The translations under genes were made by a program, and so were the position numbers. A stretch of DNA of 64,000 bases. Origin: Cryoendolithus antarcticus. Its lineage: Eukaryota; Ascomycota; Dothideomycetes; Cladosporiales; Cladosporiaceae. The notes below the pieces were generated by a model. The model had not been told where the DNA came from. It made no database searches and saw only the letters and a program-made list of their open reading frames with translations. Positions 10,812 to 19,823 of the stretch are shown here, in pieces. The stretch lies in assembly GCA_002077065.1 (NCBI GenBank), contig NAJO01000079.1, positions 1-64,000 on the forward strand. The letters are read 5' to 3'. Numbering within the stretch: the stretch's first letter is position 1; each line of letters opens with the position of its first letter.

Positions 10812-12281
10812 CTAATGCCCAATACATGCCACCATCAGCTTCTCGTAATCGCCCCTCGTCTCGCCACGAATCCTAGCCGCCAGGTCCTGCTTGTAGAAGT
10901 GTCTGTAAGCTGCCTTACACTGCTGTAGCCTCTCACGGCTCCAGTGCACCATGACGATGCGGCGCACCAATGCGGTGTCCTTGGTCCCCAGACCGGCCAT
11001 GGAATCTTCGAGAAGAGAAGCGTCGTGTTTTGCTGGGTCTTCGGCGGAGCCGAGGATGTAGAGCAGGGCGTCTTTCATGTGGCCGGAGAACTCGGAAGAG
11101 AGCGTGGCGGAGAGGGCGCGTTGGTAGCGGTTTTGGTAGGCTTGGGAGAGTGCGCGGAGCTGAGCATTGGAGAGGCGAGTCATAATCGCGCAGACTGTGA
11201 TCTCGTCTGTGCCAGCGCGGCCTGAGAATATGTTAGTGACTGGGCCTTTCAAATGAGACAACAAGGGGGTAAGGAAAGGATATACCCGAAGTGGCTTTGT
11301 AGAGCTCTTGCACATCTGCGTCAATCTGCTGTGGGATGACAGGAGTAGACTCCTCAGCACGACGAGCGGCCATGACCATGTCGAACATCTGCTCTGTCTT
11401 CATGGACAAGTCGCCTCTGACATCAGCTTCGACTGTACGCTTGTAGAGCTGCTGATACCGGGTCTTGATCGCGTTGAGATCCGCGTTCGAGCGAGCAAGG
11501 AGGACTTCGTTCATGGCAGCTTCTTTTGTACCAAGGCCCTTGATGGACTCGTATAGGGTGTGGCAATCCTGATCGAGGGGTCCTCGGATGATTGCTTCGA
11601 GACCGTCACGGAAGTAGCCTGATGTTTCGCTGTGGACGTCCTTCATCAGGTCGCGCTTGTGTCGTTGCTGGAAGGCTTGCTTTGCACTCGCCACCTCAAG
11701 CGGGCCAAGAGACGCAAGCGTCTTGATCAATAGGTCCTCCTTGGTACCGAAGCCTTTCATAGAGGAACGAAGATCATCGGCCACCCGGCTCATGTCCATG
11801 TGCGACGTTTGACCGGGGATGTAGCCGGGGGAGGGCTGCGCTGGAGGACCAGACGGTGGCGCCCCGTACTGACCACCGGGTGGTGCACCATACTGTCCTG
11901 GTGGCGGCGCGCCGTACTGGCCTGGAGGTGGACCTTGAGGAGCGCCGTACTGTCCTTGAGGTGGTCCGTAGCCGCCTTGCTGCTGGCCGTAACCGCCGTG
12001 TTGGCCGGGTGGGCCCGGTGGTGGTGCGCCGTACTGGCCAGGTGGAGGTCCGTAGCCTTGCTGACCATATGGCTGTTGCCCGGGAGGGGGACCGGGCGGT
12101 GCACCGTATCCCTGTTGAGGAGCGTAGCCTTGCTGAGGATATTGCCCAGGCGCTGTGGCGCATACCGGTCAGCATGGTGTGCATAAGACGGCAAGACGCA
12201 GGGTCGGGTCAGGCATCTATACTTACGAGGCTGCCCGTAGGCGTTTGGCGGCGGCGGCCCTTGGTTGTAGTAGCCGCTCAT
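10812..12281 (-). CDS. Annexin with Pro/Gly/Gln-rich N-terminal tail
   Basis: Three exons, complement(10812..11221, 11286..12152, 12227..12281), encode 443 residues; introns are 64 and 74 bp and phases close. The N-terminal third is built of short Pro-Gly-Gln-Tyr units. Four annexin repeats follow, with cores GFGTKED, GLGTKEA, RAGTDEI and GLGTKDT. By family it is a cytosolic protein that binds acidic phospholipid membranes in a calcium-dependent way; fungal members of this PGQY-tailed type are linked to vesicles and organelles. Repeat 3 carries RAGT in place of the G-hG-T type II calcium loop, so calcium binding may differ between repeats. Exon 1 covers only about 18 residues, and the tail frame is visible only after joining it to exon 2. 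Confidence 0.92.
11845..12150 (-). repeat. Degenerate in-frame PPGQYG(A/P)PP-coding repeats in the annexin tail
   Basis: Reading on the minus strand, the unit Pro-Pro-Gly-Gln-Tyr-Gly-Ala-Pro and close variants recur about ten times in roughly 100 codons. The DNA copies differ at many synonymous positions, so this is an old protein repeat, not a recent DNA expansion. Such tails are intrinsically disordered and common in annexins and synexin-like proteins. Confidence 0.8.
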
Positions 12282-13259
12282 GTTGAGAGAGCCGTTGATG
12301 ACGTCGCTTGGTTATCGCAGGTGGGCACGGAGGGGTACTTTAATTGAGAGAGGAGAGGGACACTCAGAGAGCATTAGTTGAATGGAGGGTCTAAGAGTAG
12401 GAAATATGAGGCAAGAACGAAGTTCCCACTGTTACTCGAGCAAACGGTCGTTGTGGCTGAGCTTGTCCTGGATTGCGCCTTGCCTAGATACGCCGTGCGT
12501 ACTGAGAGCTGAAGCAACCTAAGAGGGCTGTGTTCTCCTTGGCAACGCAGTTTCTGGCGGGTAGGGATGTGGGACTCTTAGCTCATACAGGAGAACACGG
12601 TGGTCATCACAATGCGGTGGATTATTGATGAGGTATGTCTCGTGCCCACCTGCAACTGCATGGTACGGGCTCTTGTTCCGAAGGTCGTGCTTGCCACCGT
12701 GTCCGGATGCACAGCTCGCCAAGACCCCAAGTACCAAGACGGACAAGGAGACAGCTCCACTCGTGCCACGCTATGATCGCCACCAAACATGAACCTGATG
12801 ACTCCCACACCTTCCATCCATCGTAAAAGAGACGGAGTTCGGCACGTCAACTTATGATTTCCCTGTGTCGCAGTAGTCATGCCTTGGAGTGTCATGGAAG
12901 CATATCGTACCAAGACGAGGTGTCTGCTGATCATACGATCGACTTTAAACACCGCCCCAGTTCAGTACATGTAGCGCCTAGCTTGCCTGAAGATCATCCT
13001 CTTTATCTCTCTCTGCAGATTCCAAGCCTCTTGCACAGCTTTATCTCCGCCCACTATCCCCTACTGGCATTACGCTGCGCCGGTGAACAAACAATTGCGA
13101 TACATATAACAGGTCCTAGCGTTTTAATAATCTCAACGAAGACCAGCACCATACTTTGACTCTCTGAAGGACCCGAAACATCCACATCCATACACCCGAA
13201 AACCATCGAGAGCCCGCTTGTGAAAACTCACCATTTTCCAAGACGTACACGCCGGTATT
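12282..13259. promoter_or_regulatory. Divergent promoter region, annexin / His-Ser-rich gene
   Basis: Nearly 1 kb lies between divergent starts. A pyrimidine-rich stretch (CTTTATCTCTCTCTGC) near 13000 and a C/A-rich stretch just before 13260 look like the promoter and 5' UTR of the plus-strand gene. A 75-codon minus-strand frame (12519-12746) begins with a hydrophobic run, but I see no further support for a gene. Confidence 0.4.
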
Positions 13260-13925
13260 ATGGCCACCTACGGCTCATCTCCATACAGTCCGCAACCGCC
13301 ACCACTTGGAGCTCGCCAAAGCTCAAACGCAGATAAGTACCGGCCTAGAGCATATTCAAATCCGCCCCCGACCCAGCCCAATCCAACTCTATTGGGTCCG
13401 CAACAAGTACCCTATCCTTCGCCGCAGATGCCAGCGAGATCATCTCAGGAAGGCTATGGCTTCCCCGGACAGCTGCAACCTCCGGTAGCCGGCATACCAA
13501 TGGAATCACGGCTGGAGCCTCACTACCCTGGAGTACCCGACTACGGTCCACCTAGAGATCGAGACAATTATGAGCGCCGGCCAAGTCACTCAAGTCAAAG
13601 ATCGAGGCACTCGCATCACAGTCAGGTGTCACATCACAGTCGCCACTCGCATGATGATCGAAGATCAGGAGAGTCCCGGCGTTCTCATCACTCTCAACCC
13701 TCACAACACTCTCACCACTCACATGCCGATGACAGACGAGACCGAGACGATGACCGCGAGAGACGACACAGCCACCAGAGTGCCCGCGAGGACGAAACGG
13801 AGCCAGAGAGGCGGCGGCGCAAGCAGAAGAAGGCGTCAAAGGAGTCGAGGCCAACGTATGGGGATTCGATATTTGCGACTTGGGACGTCATCAAATCTGC
13901 ATTGGGACCTAGGGACAAGTACTGA
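13260..13925 (+). CDS. Unassigned low-complexity His/Ser/Arg-rich protein
   Basis: Single exon of 221 residues; I do not recognise a named family. The first 90 residues are Pro/Gln/Tyr-rich and disordered-looking. Residues of about 105-165 are dense in Ser-His, Ser-Arg and Asp-Arg pairs (runs such as SRHSHHSQVSHHSRHSH). A basic KQKK patch follows, and the protein ends in a short, order-prone segment with the pattern PTYGDSIFATWDVIKSAL, the part most likely to be under selection. The charge pattern resembles RS-like or RNA-associated disordered proteins, but that is only an analogy. It shares a long promoter region with the annexin gene and is intact, with an ATG right after a C/A-rich leader. 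Confidence 0.7.
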   Translation: MATYGSSPYSPQPPPLGARQSSNADKYRPRAYSNPPPTQPNPTLLGPQQVPYPSPQMPARSSQEGYGFPGQLQPPVAGIPMESRLEPHYPGVPDYGPPRDRDNYERRPSHSSQRSRHSHHSQVSHHSRHSHDDRRSGESRRSHHSQPSQHSHHSHADDRRDRDDDRERRHSHQSAREDETEPERRRRKQKKASKESRPTYGDSIFATWDVIKSALGPRDKY

Positions 13926-14376
13926 GAGCGATCTTGGCTCCACTCGTGACCACCGAATACAGTAATGATATCACGACCTCTAGATACCTTTTACGAAATG
14001 TCAAATTCGACTACGCGCCTGTGTCGGAAATCCCCCAAGTTGTGCCGTGTCTCGACAAGCGCGCATAGGTATGTGGCGTCGAGAGTTCGAACCTGGATTC
14101 GGGATCCAGTGTCCATGTGTAGTTGAGCTACTAACGTTTGACTCGATTCGACCTTATGAGAGCAGGTACGGCCTCAGACCAGCCAGTGTATCAGTCGCTT
14201 CATGCAAGCCTCATGCAGGCATCTTGCAGCTATCAGGCGAGGTGTGGCCTCTTGTCAGCCTCGTCTTCTCGACACCTTACACTTTGACCCCCAGCCTCAC
14301 CCATGTATTTACTATCTCTCTCGGACAAAGGACATCTCAACACATACCACAATCATCTGTCTTGAACATCAGACTC
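13926..14376. other. Intergenic region with tRNA-like fragment
   Basis: This is the 3' flank of one plus-strand gene and the 5' flank of the next. Around 14080-14150 there is a GTTCGAAC box and a perfect CTGGA/TCCAG hairpin that imitate tRNA parts, but no full cloverleaf forms on either strand. Confidence 0.45.
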
Positions 14377-16102
14377 ATGATGAGTTGCACGGACTATGCT
14401 TGCTCGTTCGCGACTGACACACAGAATTCAAATATCTGTACATTCGATGCAGATCCCGCCATAGTGAGGTCCCCGTCCTAGCCTGTAAATCTGGGAAAGA
14501 ATTGACATTCTGCACTTCAGGCGGGCATCGGCGTGCGTATGGACGCTCCTCGTAAGCAAAGGTTGCCATGTTCGACTGATGGATTAGCTCTAGGTTATTC
14601 TTTCCTTCGTACTTACTGTATGCATAGCCTACGGTCTAGTCTTGTATAGCTTCTGGTTCGTACAGGAAAGTTACGCTGCTGGAAAAATTACCGAGCTCGA
14701 CCGCACGATAAGCGGTCTTGTATGTGGCATGCTTAGAAGAGCCAAGCGCACGCTCACATCAGTTTCGAATCTGCCAGCTAAAACAGAAGACCGGCGCGAA
14801 TCGACACTCCCGTTGACCCGGGAGAACTTGAGGAAGATTCTTGGTCAGTTCAGTGACCAGCAACTCGTGACTGGACTGGCTGTTCTCACGGTCGGATACA
14901 TCCAGACGAAAACGATAACCCAATACCACTTCTCTATCGTGGCAAGTCTGGCAGATCTGGCTTTCGTCGTTCAGAGTTGCTCCACGGATATAGTCTTGCA
15001 GAGTCTTGCAGACCAGCCGGTGAAAAGGCTATGGCGAGGGGTAGCAGTCCTACTCTTCATGTTTTTAGCTCTCATGACTTCCGTCCCGGCGGGTAACTAC
15101 TTCTGGCTATACAACTTTGGCATGCCCGTACAATGTATCTGGCAGAGCTTTCGCGGCAACTACCGCCCTGGATGGCGCCTTGCAGTCATGGTGATTGGCA
15201 TGATCATGCAGATCTGGGCCATACTGATTGTGGCGCACGACTGGTTTCCATCCATCTACCAAAACGCAGTTGGTAGGACTGTTAAGCGAGGCATTCTGTG
15301 GACCGTACTCCTACCTCGGAGGACCGCTTATAGAGCAGCCAATAATAGAGAGGCTAGCAATATGACAAGCAGCAAATGCCTGTGGGCTTGCTTGGAGGTC
15401 TGCAGTGGCTCTGTTGCGCTTTTCGTTTTTGTCGCTACAGAGATAGTGTTCTCGGAGGCTTTCGATCTTCTCAGAAGCTGGGCCATTCTGGTCAACAGTG
15501 TGTACACGGTATCTTGGCTGAGAGGGCTCGCTTCCGAGAATGGGCGAACGGGCAACGAAGATACTTGGGGGTTTGGTCAGGCTGTAGCGGTAATGCTGCT
15601 GGCGCTTCCTGTCTTTACTATCGTAGAAACGCTGGCAGGTAAGTTCGTGCAGTGTACGAGCGGTGAAGATCAGAAGCTGACGTTCATGTTAGAGGAGCGT
15701 TCGAATAGAAAAGACTCGACGCGCGGTAGTGGTGCACCTGTCACAGATCAATCAGGCTTATTGGCAAATGCTGCCCTCACCGTTGAGCCTCAACACCAAC
15801 ACGATTCCCCGCCGGCTATCGATCATTCGGCGCCAGCGGGATCGAGCTCAAGTGTCATGCGCTTCCTGCGAGGACCACGACGCATAGACACCGAAGGCGG
15901 CCGCAGTGTCGCAAGGACTACCAGCATCGATATCCAGGTTCAAAGTGCTGATTATAACGGGTTCCAGACGACTCGCGCGAATTCGCGTGGCGCTTATGAA
16001 TTGCAGCCGTTACCTTCGACATTGCCGGCGTCTCTCACACCGCTGGCACAGCCGACGCAAGTCGCCGCTCCAGCGTCTGCACAAGTAACACCAGCATACT
16101 AG
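14377..16102 (+). CDS. Multi-pass fungal membrane protein, function unknown
   Basis: The large frame from 14640 has no ATG of its own. Reading upstream gives two small exons, 14377..14463 and 14521..14551, joined by introns of 57 and 88 bp to 14640..16102; phases close. The joined N-terminus contains CTFDADPAIAGIGVRMD, the pattern seen at the start of a large family of fungal multi-pass membrane proteins, followed later by the family-typical segment FSDQQLVTGLAVLTVGYIQ. About seven hydrophobic segments follow (for instance around 14870-14910, 14935-14990, 15035-15090, 15185-15235, 15400-15460, 15470-15520 and 15575-15635), then a Ser/Pro-rich cytoplasmic tail. A further 54-bp segment, 15639..15692, has GTAAGT, a CTGAC branch and TTAG and is divisible by three, so it may be an intron that leaves the frame open; the product is then 508 instead of 526 residues. 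No biochemical role is known to me. Confidence 0.75.
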
Positions 16103-16702
16103 GCAATGCTCTGGCAACCCAGTCTCCAGACAAGTTGATTCCATCATCGGCGCCCCCATCACAGTCCATGTCGGCGCCAGTACCGACACAGCACTCAAGA
16201 TTTACGCCATACTATTTCGGCATGTTCGAGCTGTCCGATGGAGCACCCTGTTTTGAAGATGAGTCCTACACATTGACAGCCTTCCGCGGGGTTTTGGTCT
16301 GCCTGGTTGTCATGTGCTACGTGCTCATGACGTATTGGGGTGTGCAGGGTATATCGTTCTAGCAGTGTGGCACTGTCGCAAGGTATCTCGGGGTACGGCA
16401 GTGGGATTAGGAACACGCGCTAAATTCCATTGCCATCGACTGTCGAGGCGGACTTGTCGACGGTCCGCTCCCGTTCCGCACCTATTTCCATCCGTTTGAT
16501 CGCCCGTATCCCTTCAATCTTCGAGACACACGGATAACACGGCGCATCAAGTTGTACACAGCCACCGTGCAGCGTTCTCAGAGGCAGAACAAGTGTGCGT
16601 TCCAGTGTCTACTTCAGTGACCTTGGTAGGCCTGATCTCGTGAAGTCCTATCAAACTTTCCGTCGACGTCTCCCTTTGGTTCCCCAGTTCCCCAGTTTCA
16701 CC
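16103..16702. other. Intergenic region with a possible membrane-protein remnant
   Basis: A 75-codon plus-strand frame (16135-16362) ends in a strongly hydrophobic stretch of about 20 residues (LVCLVVMCYVLMTYW). It has no clear partner exon and could be a decayed fragment or chance. The rest is the promoter flank of the GH76 gene. Confidence 0.35.
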
Positions 16703-18166
16703 ATGTCCCCTTCCAAACGCATGGGCATTGCGCAGCTAGCAAGTCTACTACTCTTCGGTAGCACCCTTGCGATACAGGTCGATGTGTCGAGCACCGCAGA
16801 TCTCACCGATACGTCCAAACGGGTTGCTGCAAGTATAGTCAACAGATACCAGAACTCCTCCACGATCCCAGGTCTGTTCGACCAGCCGTACTACTTTTGG
16901 GAAGGCGGCCTAGCATGGGACTCACTCGTGTACTACTGGGCCCAAACCGGCGATGCCACCTACAACGAGCTTGTCGCTGAAGCTCTGCGATTCCAGCTTG
17001 GCGACAACCTGGATTACATGCCACCGAATCAGACCAAATCCGAGGGCAACGATGATCAGAGCTACTGGGCGCTGGCCGCCATGACAGCAGCAGAGTACGG
17101 CTTTCCTCTTGCACCCGTGGATGGCCAGAACACGAGCTGGCTAGAAATCGCCGAGAATGTTTTCAACGAACAAGCTGCCCGCTGGGACAATGGTACCTGC
17201 GGAGGTGGCCTCAGATGGCAGATCTTCTCTTTCAACAACGGCTACCGATACAAAAACAGCATCTCAAACGGGAACTTCTTCCAGCTAGCCGCGAGACTGG
17301 CGCACTTTACTGGTAATCAGACGTACTCGGACTGGGCATCGCAAACCCTGCAATGGTCTATCAAAGTCGGTCTTGCATTCTCTCAAGATGACAACAACAG
17401 CACACTCCGCGCGGGCACGGTGTTCGATGGCACAGACGTTAGCACAGGATGCACGGAAATCAACCGTATCCAGTGGACCGCAGCTCTGGGCACATACTTA
17501 GCAGGCGCAGCCTTCGGCTTCAACACAGTGAGTGCACAATCCCGGCCTCCCTATCATCGTTCGATATACTGACCCGACGCCTAGTCCTCCACCCGCCTCT
17601 ACGCCAGCGGCACCGGCTTCGTAGCAACAGTAAACACAACCTTCACAGACAACGACAACGGCACCATCTCCGAAGTCGCCTGCGCCCCCCAAAATAACTG
17701 CAACACCGACCAACTCGCCTTCAAAGCCGTTCTCGCGCGCGCCCTAGCCCAAACCGCATACTTCGCTCCCTTCTCATCCAGTCTCGCCGACCCGGCAGCT
17801 CTCGCGTCACTTATCCAACGCTCAGCAAAGGGCGCCACACTGCAGTGTCAGGTGAACGGAGGAAGCCTTCAGTGCGGTACTGATTGGGTCTCTGGCAATA
17901 ACGACGGTATTGAGGGCTTGGGGCAGGATTTGAGCGTGCTGAATATACTTCTGGCGGCGTTGCCGCAGAAGGATATTGGGACTAGGCAGACGGCGAGTAA
18001 TGCTACGAGTTTTGGAAGTGGTGGGAATGGGACGGCGACGGGGAGTAGTGGCGGTGCTGCCAGTGGGACTGCGACGCCTCTGCCTGCGAACGATGCGAGT
18101 GGCGTGCAGGCTTCGGGGTTTGCGCTGTTGGCTGCGCTGTCATTCTTGGTAGCTTTTGGGCTGTAG
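16703..18166 (+). CDS. GH76 alpha-1,6-mannanase-like, GPI-anchored (DFG5/DCW1 family)
   Basis: Exons 16703..17527 and 17585..18166 (intron 57 bp) encode 468 residues. The signal peptide ends near residue 24. The GH76 (alpha/alpha)6 domain fills about 30-390 and holds the paired catalytic aspartates D117-D118 in EGNDDQSYW. It has many N-glycosylation sites. The tail is Gly/Ser/Thr-rich and ends in a hydrophobic stretch (SGFALLAALSFLVAFGL), as expected for GPI attachment. Family members act at the plasma membrane/wall and are proposed to process GPI mannan cores to link proteins to wall glucan. The frame is open upstream to 16595, but the ATG at 16703 gives the clean signal peptide. Confidence 0.92.
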
Positions 18167-18514
18167 ATAGTCTTCGTACAAGCTATGCTGCACTGTGCCA
18201 TTCAGCCTTGAATACCTGTGTCCTGTATTGTGTTACTGCTTCCGTGACGTGCAATGGAGAGCTGGATGCCGTGAGATATAGTATGCATAGCGCGACCATC
18301 CACGTGGTTACAACTTTGGAAGTGCAGGCTCGAGATCATCCGATTGCGAGGTCAGATCCTCTGCATCAGCAAGGCGCGAAACAATATGCACGCTACGCTA
18401 AATGCTTACGACGGTCGTTCCCTCTCCTTCCCAGCTATGCACGATGCTGCCGGACCCCAAAGCTATGCCCAACTCCACGCTACAACCAGCCAAGACTCTA
18501 ACCCATTGCGTCCT
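18167..18514. other. Convergent intergenic region, GH76 / HAPSTR1-like
   Basis: 3' flanks of two converging genes. Nothing else is seen. Confidence 0.45.
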
Positions 18515-19366
18515 TCAAACATGCCTCCCTCTCTTTCCTCCCCTACCATTACCATCCTTCCTTTCCGGCACATGCCCTTCGTTCCCCAACCCTGAGATGT
18601 CAAAGAAGTCCGGGTACGGCAGCTTACGCTTACTACCGGCTCCCGTTCCCAAGTTGAAGTTTAGTGTAGCTGATGTCGCGTTCCGGCCATCGCGGTTCCG
18701 GTTGTGGTTTGAGTGTCGTGATCGAGAAGATTTGGGCGTGATACGGATAGTGCTCGTTGTGCTGCCTGGTGTTGTGTTCGTAGAGGCAGGGTCGACTTCC
18801 ATGGTAGATTCTCTGTCGTGGTTCGTGCTTTCTCGATGGTGATGTGCTGGGTACTGTTGTGATGTGCGAAAGTTGAAGGTCTCTAATGATGGTGCTGGAG
18901 GCGGCATGCGGGCGTTGTGTGGCTGTTGAGGTTGTTGTGGTGGCTCGGACGCTCGCCGTGGTTCGCTCTCCTCTGCCAGGTCCGTGGTAACAGTCGACAG
19001 CGCTGGTTTCCGTTGCGTCTCTGGCGATGAGCTCCGAGTTTCCGTCGCCTCCTCTCTGACCGGTGCATCTTCGTCCTCATCACTGACCCTCTGTGCATCG
19101 TCCAGGCGCTCCGTTGCCCACTGCCGCACCCTCCACCCTTCCCCGTCGCCCAAGCCAAGGTTCTCTCGGTCAAGAAACGCCAGCAGCTCATCCAACGCAT
19201 CCTGGAAGCCGACCTCTCGCGCTCGCGTGTTGTCTGCTGCCGCGGCTTTGTACAGATTAGTCACAGAGAGGGCAGCGGCCTTGAAGTCGGCAAGGAGCTG
19301 AGGCGTCTGATCGTTCCGCCGACGACCGCCCGGCAGAGATGTGGAGAGATGCCGCATTGAGTCCAT
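18515..19366 (-). CDS. HAPSTR1-like (C16orf72/TAPR1 family) nuclear-type protein
   Basis: Single exon of 283 residues starting at the ATG at 19366; the frame runs further upstream but only to a GTG. Residues of about 28-66 (FKAAALSVTNLYK then EVGFQDALDELLAFLD) match the conserved core I recall for animal HAPSTR1, FQNAATAVTNLYKES followed by a GIQ-GYQR-KDVLAWV helix. The remainder is disordered and Ser/Pro/Arg-rich, and the C-terminus carries KRKLPYPDFFDISG and a basic GKRGRH end that could be a nuclear localisation signal. In animals the family binds the HUWE1 ubiquitin ligase in stress signalling; whether the fungal protein binds the orthologue (Tom1) is inference. The promoter is shared with the calponin-homology gene on the other strand. 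Confidence 0.7.
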   Translation of the reverse strand: MDSMRHLSTSLPGGRRRNDQTPQLLADFKAAALSVTNLYKAAAADNTRAREVGFQDALDELLAFLDRENLGLGDGEGWRVRQWATERLDDAQRVSDEDEDAPVREEATETRSSSPETQRKPALSTVTTDLAEESEPRRASEPPQQPQQPHNARMPPPAPSLETFNFRTSQQYPAHHHRESTNHDRESTMEVDPASTNTTPGSTTSTIRITPKSSRSRHSNHNRNRDGRNATSATLNFNLGTGAGSKRKLPYPDFFDISGLGNEGHVPERKDGNGRGGKRGRHV

Positions 19367-19823
19367 GGTAGTGTCGGTGGTGTCGCAAGATGTCGGCACT
19401 TTGACGTGTGTGTTTGCTACCGTTGGTCGGAGATGGGTGGTCTATGCAGTCGCCCGTGCTTGCTTTGTAAATCGCCGCGGCTGAGGTAAGCGATAGTGAA
19501 CGATGTATCAGTGTAGCCTCCTGGACTGCGAGCCGTAATTTGCCCTCCTCTGTCTGGCAACCAGTGAAAGAAGGTCGCGTAATGGCGTTGACAGTAGAAA
19601 GCTGAGCAGGGTATGATCAAAGAGAGTGTCCTTGGTGGGGCGCCTTGTTTGGCAGCGAGCGGGAGTAGCCGCGACCTTGATGTCAGATGCGACTGCCCGC
19701 AATGTTGTTGCCAGTAGATGCTCGGCAATAACAGTCTCGAGCCATAGTCTGCCAGAAAGAGAGAAGAGTGTCTAATATCTCTAGAGACATGCGATAGCAT
19801 CAAACAACAGACATCTACGCACC
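19367..19823. promoter_or_regulatory. Divergent promoter region, HAPSTR1-like / CH-domain gene
   Basis: About 450 bp between divergent starts. A minus-strand frame through it (19417-19803) has no protein-like character, so I treat the stretch as promoter and leader sequence. Confidence 0.4.

Noticed and set aside
12519..12746. Minus-strand frame starting MSVLVLGVLASCASG, like a small secreted protein
   Set aside because: Only the first fifteen residues are suggestive; the rest has no cysteine pattern or domain and lies in a promoter region.
14080..14150. tRNA-like element: GTTCGAAC box and a CTGGA/TCCAG hairpin with CGG in the loop
   Set aside because: The T-loop lies on the wrong side of the hairpin for the plus strand, and on the minus strand the T-stem does not pair and no acceptor stem forms.
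16135..16362. Short frame with one hydrophobic segment after the membrane-protein gene
   Set aside because: It has no partner exon, motif or clear relation to its neighbour; kept only as a possible remnant in the intergenic note.
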